NCBI RefSeq assembly: GCF_006149005.1
Contig: NZ_VBSL01000022.1
Location: 1 to 64,000, forward strand
Length of the DNA: 64,000 nt
From: Larkinella sp. C7
GTDB taxonomy: Bacteria > Bacteroidota > Bacteroidia > Cytophagales > Spirosomataceae
Direction of reading: 5' to 3'
Every line of letters begins with the position of its first letter. Position 1 is the first letter of the stretch. Positions 53,000 through 61,792 of this stretch are shown here, one piece after another. Made by a program: the position numbers and the translations under genes. A model generated the notes under the pieces. The model did not search any database. It was not told where the DNA came from and saw only the letters and a list, made by a program, of their open reading frames with translations.

Positions 53000-53047
53000 G
53001 CGTAATCGTTCTTCGTTGAATTTGAGGTTGATGTGTGTACTGGTATT

Positions 53048-53545
53048 TTACCGGCTCAATTCGGCAATGATTTCATCGACTTTATCCCGCGTCAGGTTCA
53101 TGTAGTATTGCTCCCGGATCTGAAAAACCGGTCCCATCCCACAGGCTGCCAGACATTCGACTTCTTTCAGGGTAAATTTCTGATCGGCGGTGGTCTCGCC
53201 CGCCTGAATACCGAGCTTCTGTTTCAGATAATCGTAGATTTCTTCCCCGCCCATCAGGCAGCAAGGCCCCGTCCGGCAGTATTCGATGACGTGTTTCCCC
53301 ACCGGATCCAGGTGGAACATGGTGTAGAACGTAGCGACTTCATACACTTCGATCGCCTGAATGGACAACATCCGGCCGACGTAATCCATCACTTCCGGAC
53401 TCAGCCAGCCCCACTGTTCCTGCGCCAGGTGCAAGAGCGGTAGCAAGGCCGATTTCTGGCGTTCAGCCGGGTAACGGTCAATCATTTCCTGCGCTATTTT
53501 CAGCCGCTCAGGGGTAAATTCTACGGTGTTTTGCGTTTCCGTCAT
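53048..53545 (-). CDS. nuoE: NADH-quinone oxidoreductase subunit E
   Basis: 165-residue thioredoxin-fold subunit. The 2Fe-2S cluster N1a ligands are in EYCRTGPCCLMGG and ECLAACGMGP (C-x4-C and C-x3-C type). Family segments LPLLHLAQEQWGWLSPEVMD and YEVATFYTMF are present. NuoE pairs with NuoF in the NADH-oxidising module. The PhyH-like gene comes between them. Confidence 0.95.
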   Translation of the reverse strand: MTETQNTVEFTPERLKIAQEMIDRYPAERQKSALLPLLHLAQEQWGWLSPEVMDYVGRMLSIQAIEVYEVATFYTMFHLDPVGKHVIEYCRTGPCCLMGGEEIYDYLKQKLGIQAGETTADQKFTLKEVECLAACGMGPVFQIREQYYMNLTRDKVDEIIAELSR

Positions 53546-53612
53546 ATCGGTTTACAGCAGGTATTCATCTTCAAAAACTTCCTGCCACGTTAATGGAGCA
53601 GGTTCAAATTTA

Positions 53613-54860
53613 TCACGAATCCAATTCGCCCGCAATCACGTTCAGGCTACTCATAATGACAATCGCATCCGACAGGGTCGTTCCCACACACATCTCCGGA
53701 TAGGCCTGGTAATAAATGAACGACGGCCGGCGGAAATGCAAGCGATAGGGTGCCCGACCGCCGTCGCTGATCAGGTAAAAACCGAGTTCACCGTTGCCGC
53801 CCTCAACCGAATGGTAGACTTCGCCCACCGGCGCATCGATTTCACCCATCACAATTTTAAAGTGATAGATGAGGGCTTCCATGTTCCGGTATACTTCCTT
53901 CTTCGGCGGCAGGTAATACTCCGGCGCATCGGCGAAATACGGCCCTTCGGGCAGGTTTTCAAGCGCCTGCTCCACAATCCGCAGACTCTGCCAGATTTCT
54001 TCGTTTCGCACCATAAACCGGTCGTAGGTGTCGCCACTCTTGCCAACCGGAATATCAAATTCAAAATCCTGGTATGACGAATACGGATTCATGACCCGAA
54101 CGTCGTAGTCGACACCGGCAGCCCGCAGGTTGGGGCCGGTAAAACCGTAGTTCAGCGCACGTTCGGCCGTAATCCCACCCACGTCGATGATGCGGTCCAT
54201 GAAAATCCGGTTGCGGTTGAACAGCTTCTCGAACTCGCGCATGATCGGCGGAAACCGCTTGATAAACGCCCGGATTTTACGAATGGCTTCCGATGACAGA
54301 TCGCGTTCCATCCCGCCAATCCGTCCCATATTGGTGGTCAGACGCGCTCCGCAGACTTCTTCGTAGATTTCGTAGATATTTTCGCGTTCCTCGAACAGGT
54401 ACAGAAAACCGGTAAAGGCGCCCGTATCCACGCCCAGAATCCCGTTACAGATCAGGTGATCGGCAATCCGGGCCAGTTCCATCATAATCACGCGAATGTA
54501 TTCCGCCCGCTTCGGCACCGTGACGCCCAGCAACTTTTCGACCGTCATGTGCCAGCCAAAATTGTTGATCGGTGACGAACAGTAGTTCATCCGGTCGGTC
54601 AGTGTGGTAATCTGGTAGAAAGGCCGCCGTTCGGCAATTTTTTCGAACGCCCGGTGAATGTAGCCAATGGTCTGCTCGCCCGACACGATTTTTTCGCCAT
54701 CCATTTGCAGGATGTTCTGGAAAATACCGTGTGTGGCCGGGTGCGTCGGACCGAGGTTCAGAGTCGTTAACTCGTTAACGTACTGAACCGATTCTTCGGG
54801 TTTAGCCGGCAAATTGTTGCCCGGTGCGTTTTTATTCGATATATCAAGTACAGTGCTCAT
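53613..54860 (-). CDS. nuoD: NADH-quinone oxidoreductase subunit D
   Basis: 415 residues, with the 49-kDa-type segments LNLGPTHPATHGIFQNILQM, GYIHRAFEKIAERRPFYQIT and YCSSPINNFGWHMTVEKLLG, and the C-terminal EVYHSVEGGNGELGFYLISD. NuoD lines the quinone pocket with NuoB. The gene stands 67 bases before nuoE, and separate nuoC and nuoD genes are kept, not fused as in Escherichia coli. Confidence 0.95.
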   Translation of the reverse strand: MSTVLDISNKNAPGNNLPAKPEESVQYVNELTTLNLGPTHPATHGIFQNILQMDGEKIVSGEQTIGYIHRAFEKIAERRPFYQITTLTDRMNYCSSPINNFGWHMTVEKLLGVTVPKRAEYIRVIMMELARIADHLICNGILGVDTGAFTGFLYLFEERENIYEIYEEVCGARLTTNMGRIGGMERDLSSEAIRKIRAFIKRFPPIMREFEKLFNRNRIFMDRIIDVGGITAERALNYGFTGPNLRAAGVDYDVRVMNPYSSYQDFEFDIPVGKSGDTYDRFMVRNEEIWQSLRIVEQALENLPEGPYFADAPEYYLPPKKEVYRNMEALIYHFKIVMGEIDAPVGEVYHSVEGGNGELGFYLISDGGRAPYRLHFRRPSFIYYQAYPEMCVGTTLSDAIVIMSSLNVIAGELDS

Positions 54861-54875
54861 GAAACTTTGAATTAA

Positions 54876-54943
54876 TTGAATGCTAGATGGTTAGATGGCT
54901 ATTTGAATCATTTTTAACCATTCAACCTTATTGAGTCATTCAA
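54876..54943. repeat. degenerate hairpin of TTGAATG/GGTTA words between nuoD and nuoC
   Basis: TTGAATGCTAGATGGTTAGATGG on the left is an imperfect complement of the right side, AACCATTCAACC...GTCATTCAACCC. The matching words are TTGAATG and GGTTnnATGG. It lies in the 86-base gap between nuoC and nuoD and resembles the better-formed hairpin between nuoC and nuoB. Confidence 0.45.
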
Positions 54944-54946
54944 CCC

Positions 54947-55450
54947 TTATCTTCCAAAAAGTGCATCAATCTTGTCTTCCCGCGTCGGATCTTCGAGCGG
55001 ATACTGTTTCCGCATCGGAAAGTAATCCATATCTTCCATGTTCAGAATCCGGGTCAGTTTCGGATGACCATCGAAAATGACGCCGAAGAAATCGTAGGTT
55101 TCACGTTCCATCCAGTTGGCAGTCAGATAAACCGTCGTGGCCGTCGGAATGTGCAGATCGGCTTCGGCCAGAAAGACCTTGATGCGAATCCGGAAGTTAT
55201 TGACCAGGCTGTGAAGTTGATAGACGACACAAAACTCGCGCTCCGGGTTCGGATCGTCCGGGTAATGAATACCGCACAAAGTTGTCAGAAAACTGATCTG
55301 ATAAATCGGATGGGTGTTCAGATACTGGAGCATGGGAATGATCTGTTCCCGCGTGGTCGACAACGTGAGCATGCCGTACGGATCATCAAAATCGTAAACG
55401 TCTTCTCCAAACTGGCGGATCAGGTCTTTAGCAACTTCTTCGTTAGTCAT
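54947..55450 (-). CDS. nuoC: NADH-quinone oxidoreductase subunit C
   Basis: 167 residues of the 30-kDa subunit type. MTLSTTREQIIPMLQYL-like sequence (here LTLSTTREQIIPMLQYLNTH), then WMERETYDFFGVIFDGHPKL with the conserved ERE...FG and HPKLTRI, and PMRKQYPLEDPTREDKID at the end. It is part of the arm connecting NuoB/NuoD to the peripheral clusters. Hairpin repeats flank the gene on both sides. Confidence 0.93.
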   Translation of the reverse strand: MTNEEVAKDLIRQFGEDVYDFDDPYGMLTLSTTREQIIPMLQYLNTHPIYQISFLTTLCGIHYPDDPNPEREFCVVYQLHSLVNNFRIRIKVFLAEADLHIPTATTVYLTANWMERETYDFFGVIFDGHPKLTRILNMEDMDYFPMRKQYPLEDPTREDKIDALFGR

Positions 55451-55480
55451 GAAAAAAGATCAAGTTGTCGTTGGTTCAAT

Positions 55481-55555
55481 GGTGGACAATGGTTGGATTG
55501 TTGAATGGTTATCTGAATAATGAGTAACCATTCAACCATCCAGCCATTATTAACC
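55481..55555. repeat. 31-bp inverted repeat of GGTTGAATGGTTA words between nuoC and nuoB
   Basis: Arms 55481-55511 and 55525-55555 are complementary at about 25 of 31 positions around a 13-base loop; the inner 18 bp have one mismatch. Each arm is a run of ATGG, TTGG and TTGAATGG words. It falls within the polycistronic nuo message, so it might reduce read-through or set mRNA processing between nuoB and nuoC. Confidence 0.75.
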
Positions 55556-55561
55556 ATTCGA

Positions 55562-56107
55562 TCATTGAATATTATACGATTCCAGCAGGTGTTGATACTC
55601 CGGTGAATTTCGCCGGCGCAGGGATTCGTTGATCGATAACTGCTGTACTTGCATCAACCCGTCCAGAATTTGTTCCGGGCGCGGTGGACAGCCCGGCACG
55701 TACACATCAACCGGAATGATGCGGTCGATGCCCTGCAAAACGCTGTAGGTGTCAAAAATACCGCCACTCGACGCACAAGCACCAATGGCGATGACCCAGC
55801 GGGGCTCGGCCATTTGCAGATACACCTGCTTCAGAACCGGGGCCATTTTCTTGGCAATCGTTCCAGCCACCAGCAAGACGTCGGCCTGACGGGGCGAAAA
55901 ACTCGGGCGCTCGGCTCCGAACCGGGCAATATCATACCGGGATGCCATGGTCGACATAAACTCGATGCCACAACAGGAGGTTGCAAACGGCAAAGGCCAC
56001 AGCGAATTCGCGCGGGCCAGACCAATTATTTTATCAAATGAAGTTGCCTGAAAACCGGGGCCTTCGTAACTGGCGGGGGCTTCGGCTATCTTGATGTCAC
56101 TTGCCAT
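55562..56107 (-). CDS. nuoB: NADH-quinone oxidoreductase subunit B
   Basis: 181 residues from the ATG at 56107; the TTG ten codons upstream is not conserved sequence. Cluster N2 ligands are C45 and C46 in [11 protein letters not shown], then a Cys in [20 protein letters not shown] and the last in [17 protein letters not shown]. NuoB carries the terminal cluster that reduces quinone. [20 protein letters not shown] is a further family segment. Confidence 0.96.
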   Translation of the reverse strand: MASDIKIAEAPASYEGPGFQATSFDKIIGLARANSLWPLPFATSCCGIEFMSTMASRYDIARFGAERPSFSPRQADVLLVAGTIAKKMAPVLKQVYLQMAEPRWVIAIGACASSGGIFDTYSVLQGIDRIIPVDVYVPGCPPRPEQILDGLMQVQQLSINESLRRRNSPEYQHLLESYNIQ

Positions 56108-56163
56108 GCTGTGTTGAGTGTTTGTTGATAACAACAAATTAACATTTTATACTGCATTTCAGT

Positions 56164-56535
56164 TTACTCCCACTTCAAAACACCTTTTTTCAGGATGTAA
56201 TAGAAGCCCGACAGCAGTAATCCCATAAAGAGAATCATTTCCAGGAATCCCGCCATACCCAGGCTTTTGAAATTGACGGCCCAGGGATACATAAAGATGA
56301 CTTCCACATCAAAAAGTACAAAAAGAATGGCAATCAGGAAGTACTTGATAGAGATTGGGGTCCGGGCGTCGCCTTCGGAGGGGATACCGCACTCAAATGC
56401 AGCGTCTTTTTTTTGGCTGTTCCGCTTGGGTCCGATGTTGTGCGTGACAAACATCGTGGTAACAATAAATCCCAGCGCCAATCCCAATTGGATAAAAATC
56501 GGCAGGTAATCTGAAGGCAAATAGGTTGTGTCCAT
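56164..56535 (-). CDS. nuoA: NADH-quinone oxidoreductase subunit A
   Basis: 123 residues from the ATG at 56535, with three membrane helices (YLPIFIQLGLALGFIVTTMF; a middle pair starting YFLIAILFVLFDVEVIFMYP; a last one near GFLEMILFMGLLLSGFYYIL). FECGIPSEGDARTPISIKYF is the conserved loop whose Cys moves with quinone binding. It is the first gene of the operon, with a plausible promoter upstream. Confidence 0.94.
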   Translation of the reverse strand: MDTTYLPSDYLPIFIQLGLALGFIVTTMFVTHNIGPKRNSQKKDAAFECGIPSEGDARTPISIKYFLIAILFVLFDVEVIFMYPWAVNFKSLGMAGFLEMILFMGLLLSGFYYILKKGVLKWE

Positions 56536-56591
56536 ACGAGGTTGCAGAAAGCACCGCAAGTTAACGATATTTCAAACACGAAATTATCTTT

Positions 56592-56622
56592 CAAATTTAC
56601 CACATAAGCGCGGATTTATCAA
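56592..56622 (-). promoter_or_regulatory. promoter of the nuo operon
   Basis: On the minus strand TTG (56622-56620) and TAAATTTG (56599-56592) stand 20 bases apart, close to the Bacteroidota TTTG-N19-TAnnTTTG arrangement. The -7 box is 56 bases before nuoA. The terminator of the upstream esterase gene begins just beyond it. Confidence 0.5.
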
Positions 56623-56623
56623 C

Positions 56624-56663
56624 ACAAAGCGGGTCTTCCACCGGAATGAAAGACCCGCTTTGT
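56624..56663 (-). terminator. intrinsic terminator after the first SGNH esterase gene
   Basis: A 14-bp perfect stem (ACAAAGCGGGTCTT with its complement) and a 12-base loop, 15 bases past the esterase stop codon on the minus strand. It keeps esterase transcription from running into nuoA. Confidence 0.8.
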
Positions 56664-56677
56664 TTCGGCTCCGGTGG

Positions 56678-58816
56678 TTATTTGATCCAAACCCGCCGGG
56701 TGGCCTTGTAGCCGTCGGCTTTCACCCGGATGATGTAATTCCCTGGCGAATACGTTGACAGATTGATGGTCAGTTGGTTGTCAAAAACCGGCACCAGGGT
56801 GGTATAAATCACCTGACCGCTTAGGGTTGAGACCGTTACGTTCGCATTGGTGATATTTTCTTTGATTTCCAGCCGGACAATCCCGTCGGTCGACGGGTTG
56901 GGAAAAGCGATGATCCCGGTACTGGCATTATCGTTACCGATGTAGCTGACGTTGTTCGAATAGAGGGAATAACACACCAGCGAACTGTTGCCAACCGTAA
57001 AGGTAGTTTTGGAACGGGCCGAATATTCTCCGTTCTGCGTAACTTTTATAATATCTGAATTCCCGCCAACCAGGTTCCCGCCGGTTCTCCAGTCATACTG
57101 CCGCTGGGCTACCGCAACCCCGGGGGGCGGAAAAGCCTGCAACGAGAACGGTCCCCGCTGCGCAACGGTGGGCGGGGCCTGCTTCGGCTGAATAATCAGG
57201 CTGGCGGGCGCGGAAACCGCTGAGGTACAGCCATAGAGGTTGACAGCCCGGGCCGTGTAGGAACCCGCCGTTCCGACGGTCAGTTGACGGGTCGTGGCAT
57301 TGGTGCTCCAGACAATGCTGTTGGCAACGGGACTGTCGGTTGAAAACGTGAACGTCGAATCGGCGCAGGCCTGCTGTGTTCCCGACTGGGTGATGGTCGG
57401 AGCGACCGGCACCAGCGGAGCGGCTATGGTCACCGAGGGAGAAATAAAGGTGGTCCCGCCATCGTCCTTCGCAATAGCATAATACGTTCCGGGGGCCGTA
57501 ACCGCCAGGGTACTTCCTTTCTGCCCGTTGCTCCAGGTTACATTGGTGAGTTTGAATGGCGTATTGTCCTTGTCCCGGACTTCCGCCTGTAAACTCAGGT
57601 TAATGCCCTGATTGGTTGAGGCACAGGCCACGGTCAGTTCCGGAGTCGGCAACGGCAGCAAGGGGATGGCTCCGGTAAAAAACCGCTCGTCCATGCTGGC
57701 AAACCAGGCTTCGGCATACTGACGAAGGCCGTCGCCACCGAAGTGTGTCCCACCGTCGTTGTTGACGGCATCAAAACGAGGGATCTGAATGCGGTCGGTT
57801 TCCGGACCGGCAAAAACGTTGTTGTTGAACGTACCAATCACCTGATTCTGCGCGGCAATGATTCCGGGGTCAACACGCCCCAGGTTGTAGGACGACCGGG
57901 CCAGCATCCAGGAGGGATAGCGCCGGGTATCGGCTCTGGTTTTATTGATCAGCAACTGCATCCAAAGCCGGTATTGCTCCTGCTGAAGCCGCAGGTGATT
58001 ATCCGTCTCGCCCTGCTGCCACAAAACCGCCCGAAGGCCCTGGAGCGAACTGAAATACCGCAACGAAATCAATAAATTTCCGTAGGGCATTCCGGCGGGA
58101 AAATTCTGGTCGACATACACGTTTTTCGTCGTCCCGCCGTCGAAGCTCTCAATCCAGTTCTGGATAGCGGTGCCGGCCCAGGCGGTATTGATAAACAAAA
58201 CCGGGACGTTGTATTTTCGGGAAATCAAATCACCTAGCTGGCCCCAGCACCATGCACTCTGGCCCCGTGGACCCACGAGGGCGTCGGCACCCAATTGCCG
58301 GAAGCTGGGAGAAGGCGGATTTTCGAGGGAACTGGCGACCGAATTATCGTAGGTGATGCAGTTGACCCGGTCGTCGGTGGCGCCTTCGGCTCCCCGCTGC
58401 TGAAAGCCCTGGGCATTCGATTGCCCCGTGATGATAAACACTTCGCCAATCCCGATCCGAACGACATTGTCCTGCCCCACCAGCGTATTTCCTTGCCAGG
58501 CGCGGGCCTCCAGTCGGTACCAGCCGCCCCTTCCTTTGAGTGGCCCCTGAAAAATACCGCCCTTCGGATTGGTCTGAAGGGTTTGCCATTCGGTATCGAT
58601 GCCTTGCCCGTCGTTCATTTTTACCAGCCGGGCTTCCACTTTCGTAATCGGCTGGGCGTAGGTTCCGGCCACGTAAATCGTACTGTTATCACTCTGATCG
58701 CGCTGAAAAACCGCGCGGCTCGAAGGATAGGTTATTTTCAGTTGGGCAACGGCAGGGTACCAAAAAAGCAAAAATCCCGCCATGCCGAGCACTCGGGTAA
58801 ATACGGTGGATTTCAT
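56678..58816 (-). CDS. secreted SGNH esterase (sialate O-acetylesterase-like) with T9SS tail, shorter paralogue
   Basis: 712 residues with signal peptide (GFLLFWYPAVAQ near residue 25). The SGNH/SASA hydrolase core has the nucleophile block ITGQSNAQG (Ser133), VLWQQGETDNHL near 265-275 and the catalytic Asp/His block NDGGTHFGGDGL (D354, H358). Ig-like domains follow, then a type A T9SS sorting domain (FPNPSTDGIVRLEIKEN to the Lys end). Such enzymes take acetyl or other acyl groups from glycans. The 908-residue gene upstream is a paralogue, so the two probably act on related surface or food polysaccharides. The substrate is inferred. Confidence 0.88.
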   Translation of the reverse strand: MKSTVFTRVLGMAGFLLFWYPAVAQLKITYPSSRAVFQRDQSDNSTIYVAGTYAQPITKVEARLVKMNDGQGIDTEWQTLQTNPKGGIFQGPLKGRGGWYRLEARAWQGNTLVGQDNVVRIGIGEVFIITGQSNAQGFQQRGAEGATDDRVNCITYDNSVASSLENPPSPSFRQLGADALVGPRGQSAWCWGQLGDLISRKYNVPVLFINTAWAGTAIQNWIESFDGGTTKNVYVDQNFPAGMPYGNLLISLRYFSSLQGLRAVLWQQGETDNHLRLQQEQYRLWMQLLINKTRADTRRYPSWMLARSSYNLGRVDPGIIAAQNQVIGTFNNNVFAGPETDRIQIPRFDAVNNDGGTHFGGDGLRQYAEAWFASMDERFFTGAIPLLPLPTPELTVACASTNQGINLSLQAEVRDKDNTPFKLTNVTWSNGQKGSTLAVTAPGTYYAIAKDDGGTTFISPSVTIAAPLVPVAPTITQSGTQQACADSTFTFSTDSPVANSIVWSTNATTRQLTVGTAGSYTARAVNLYGCTSAVSAPASLIIQPKQAPPTVAQRGPFSLQAFPPPGVAVAQRQYDWRTGGNLVGGNSDIIKVTQNGEYSARSKTTFTVGNSSLVCYSLYSNNVSYIGNDNASTGIIAFPNPSTDGIVRLEIKENITNANVTVSTLSGQVIYTTLVPVFDNQLTINLSTYSPGNYIIRVKADGYKATRRVWIK

Positions 58817-58961
58817 TCGTCAACAAGTAATCGTTCTCAATGCAGTCGCGCTTAATCGTCAGTTATCGGATTCTTGTGTAGTCAACCTGGCAAAACGAAA
58901 GAGAACGGCGTTATTTTTCCGTTGTCTGCTAACAAAGATTCGGCTTTTTTCCGGGAAAACA

Positions 58962-58997
58962 AAACCGCCCCGTGAAACGCATTTCACGGGGCGGTTT
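58962..58997 (-). terminator. strong intrinsic terminator after the longer SGNH esterase gene
   Basis: A 16-bp perfect stem (AAACCGCCCCGTGAAA with its complement) and a CGCA/TGCG four-base loop, followed on the minus strand by a T-rich run. It lies 15 bases past the stop codon. Confidence 0.92.
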
Positions 58998-59011
58998 CTT
59001 GCATTAACTTC

Positions 59012-61738
59012 CTATAAACCAATCAACAGGCGTTTCGACACGTTGAAAGTGGAAGAACGGACCATCAGAACATACTGCCCCGAAGGAACGGTTGACAAAT
59101 TCCAGGTCTTGCGTTCGTTAAAGCTGGCTACGGTTCCCTGCCATACTACCTGTCCACTGAGGGTCGCTAAGGTAACCGTCGCGTTGGTAATATCTTCCAG
59201 TGTTTCAATGGTAATTTCCTTGGTGGGGCTGGGGTTCGGGTAAATGCTCAATCCATCATTGTCGATAATGAGCGTAAAGGCAATGGGCGCGGAGAAATCG
59301 GATGCACACACCAGCCCATTGTCGTAGGCCAGAAAAGCCCGGGCGCGGTAGGAACCGGTCTGGTTGGCCTTGATGATGGCGGTCCGGGGTTCAACCACCG
59401 CGTTGTCTCGCTCCCACCGGTAATAATCACCCTGCCGGGTTCCGGCGGCTTCCAGGGTATAGGTTCCGATTTGCTTCAGAATCGGGACTGTCGGTACGGG
59501 TTTTACATCGACAATCAGCCCCGCCGACGGTGGAGAGAAGCAACCATTCGCGTCGCGGACGCGGGCCGTGTAGGTATTGGATTGGGTAGCCACGATGCTC
59601 TGGGTCGAATCGCCGACGTTCCAGAAGGCTTTAAGCGTTCCGCTGGCCGTCAGGGTCACGCGCTCGCCATCACAGAAGGTGGTGGAGCCGCCGGCGGTCA
59701 GCGTGGGCGGTGCAGGCAATGGGTTGACCCGAATCGAAACCGTGTTGGACGGATCCGAGAGACATCCATAAATATTGCGGGTTCTGACCAGGTAATTACC
59801 CGCGAGATTGATGGTAACACTCCGTGCGGTCTGGTTCGCCACGCCTTCCCAGACATACCCTGCTTCGGCAGTCGATGTCAGGGTTACGTTCTGATCCGCG
59901 CAAAATGTTGTCGGGCCACCGGCCGATACCGTGGGGCGGCTGGGAAGGGGATCGACAATAATGGCAATCTGGTTCGATTCCCGGGAGGTGCAGCCGTTTT
60001 GGTCGGTAACGGTCAGGGAATAGTTGCCTCCTCTCCGGATTTCGATCTGTTTCGTTTTCTCACCGGTACTCCAGTTGTACACCAGTGCATCCGTCGATTG
60101 GAGGGTAGTGGACAACCGGTCGCAAAAACGGGCCTGTCCCAGGTTTGTAGCCGTTGGCGCAGCGGGTAGCGGATTTACTTTAACGGCTACTTCATCCGAA
60201 GTAAATTCGCAATTGCCAACATCCCGGTAAACGGCCCGGTAGTTCCCCGCAGTCGAAACCGTAATATTTTTCCCGGTGGTGTTGTTACTCCAGGCCGTGT
60301 TGTCGTAACTGGACGTTAGGGTGAGATTGCCCCCTTCGCAGAACGTCGTTGGGCCGCTGGTTGTAATGGTGGGGCGGTTCGGGACCTGGTAGGGAGCCGA
60401 AAAAAGCGTATTTCCCAGTCCATCTTTGACGGTTGCCATATATTGGCCGCTGCCAACGGTTATACTTTGGGAACTTCCGCCTGAACTCCAGTTAATCGAG
60501 CTAAATCCCCCTTCCACCCGCAGTGCCAGGGTATTAGCCGCTCCACACGCTACCGAAATGCTCACTCCGGCGGCTGGTGACTGAGGTTTGGAATTTTGGA
60601 AAAAATTATCATTCATGCTGGCGTCCCAGGCTTCAGCAAATTGGATTAACCCGTTGTCGAAGAAGTGGACGCCCTCCCCGTCACGACGCGCACCCGCCCC
60701 GCGCGGTATCTGAATATTATCGGTATTGGGACCTGCAAACACATTCCCGGCACTCTGAATCGTTTTATCCTGTCCGGCCAAAATGCTTCCGTCGCTGCCA
60801 TTGGCATCGGAATAGGAAGCCCGGCAAACCAGCCAGGAAATATCCTTCCCACTATGCTCCCGACTGCGCTGAATAACTTTCGTCAGGTTCGCGGCATAGT
60901 CGTCCGACGAGCGATTGAATTGATTATCTGCTTCACCCTGGTGCCACAGGATGGCCCGGACGCCCAGCGTCTGAACGTAATAATTCAGGGCTGTTCGAAG
61001 GTTTCCGTACGGTTGTCCTACGGGGTATTTTTCGGTGTTGGTATATTCTTCTGTGGTCTGAATACCGTCTGCGCTCTCACGCCAGTTTTTAGAAGAAGAC
61101 CCTCCCCAGCCCGCATTGAAGAATAAAACCGGAACGCCTAAACGCGCCACCAGGCGGTCGCCCAGGCGTCCCCAGCACCAGGCGGAATATCCGCGCGGAA
61201 AAATGCGGTTGCCCGCATCCAGATGCGAAAAATCGGGAAAATTGGGATCAAACGGAACCTGATCGATACTGGAGCCAAAATTGACACAACTCACCCGGTC
61301 GTTGCTCGCTCCCGGACCTCCGTAATTATCAATGCCCTGCGCGTTGGATTGACCGGCAACGACAAATACCTCCCCGACGCCAATGCGTTCAACGCCACCA
61401 CCTTCAATGTACTGCTCACCCTGCAAACCCCGGACTTTCAGGCGATACCAACCGCCTTTTACCGTTACTGAACCGGAGAAAGCGCCCCCTTTCGGGTTTT
61501 CCTGAATCGTGGTCCAGTCGACCAGGGTGCCGCCATCCATCGGTTCGACCCGAACCTGAATGCGGGTAAAGGGCAGGGAATAATAACCGCCAATCCAGAG
61601 ACTCGCTTCGTTACCGCCATTCCGCTGAAAAACCATTCTGGATTTCGGAAACGTAATCTGAATCTGCGCCAAAGCCAACGCAGGAAGCAAGAGGAAAAGG
61701 AAGTTCAATAACGTTGTAAAAATCCGGATTTTATTCAT
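59012..61738 (-). CDS. secreted SGNH esterase with about five Ig-like repeats and a T9SS tail
   Basis: 908 residues, signal peptide LLLPALALAQ near residue 25. The SGNH core shows VAGQSNAQG (Ser131), ILWHQGEADNQF and, in the Asp/His block, DGEGVHFFDNGL. From about residue 460, five repeats of about 75-80 residues follow, each with a pattern such as PTTFCEGGNLTLTSS or TTFCADQNVTLTST and ending NPLP or DPLP; these are bacterial Ig-like domains. A type A T9SS sorting domain closes the protein (IYPNPSPTKEITIETLEDIT). It has more Ig-like domains than its 712-residue neighbour. Secretion through T9SS and action on acylated glycans are inferred. Confidence 0.88.
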   Translation of the reverse strand: MNKIRIFTTLLNFLFLLLPALALAQIQITFPKSRMVFQRNGGNEASLWIGGYYSLPFTRIQVRVEPMDGGTLVDWTTIQENPKGGAFSGSVTVKGGWYRLKVRGLQGEQYIEGGGVERIGVGEVFVVAGQSNAQGIDNYGGPGASNDRVSCVNFGSSIDQVPFDPNFPDFSHLDAGNRIFPRGYSAWCWGRLGDRLVARLGVPVLFFNAGWGGSSSKNWRESADGIQTTEEYTNTEKYPVGQPYGNLRTALNYYVQTLGVRAILWHQGEADNQFNRSSDDYAANLTKVIQRSREHSGKDISWLVCRASYSDANGSDGSILAGQDKTIQSAGNVFAGPNTDNIQIPRGAGARRDGEGVHFFDNGLIQFAEAWDASMNDNFFQNSKPQSPAAGVSISVACGAANTLALRVEGGFSSINWSSGGSSQSITVGSGQYMATVKDGLGNTLFSAPYQVPNRPTITTSGPTTFCEGGNLTLTSSYDNTAWSNNTTGKNITVSTAGNYRAVYRDVGNCEFTSDEVAVKVNPLPAAPTATNLGQARFCDRLSTTLQSTDALVYNWSTGEKTKQIEIRRGGNYSLTVTDQNGCTSRESNQIAIIVDPLPSRPTVSAGGPTTFCADQNVTLTSTAEAGYVWEGVANQTARSVTINLAGNYLVRTRNIYGCLSDPSNTVSIRVNPLPAPPTLTAGGSTTFCDGERVTLTASGTLKAFWNVGDSTQSIVATQSNTYTARVRDANGCFSPPSAGLIVDVKPVPTVPILKQIGTYTLEAAGTRQGDYYRWERDNAVVEPRTAIIKANQTGSYRARAFLAYDNGLVCASDFSAPIAFTLIIDNDGLSIYPNPSPTKEITIETLEDITNATVTLATLSGQVVWQGTVASFNERKTWNLSTVPSGQYVLMVRSSTFNVSKRLLIGL

Positions 61739-61792
61739 AGCTGAGCGTCCGATTGTGTCAATCGCGATGGTCGCTTGTCGGGTTGGTTACAC

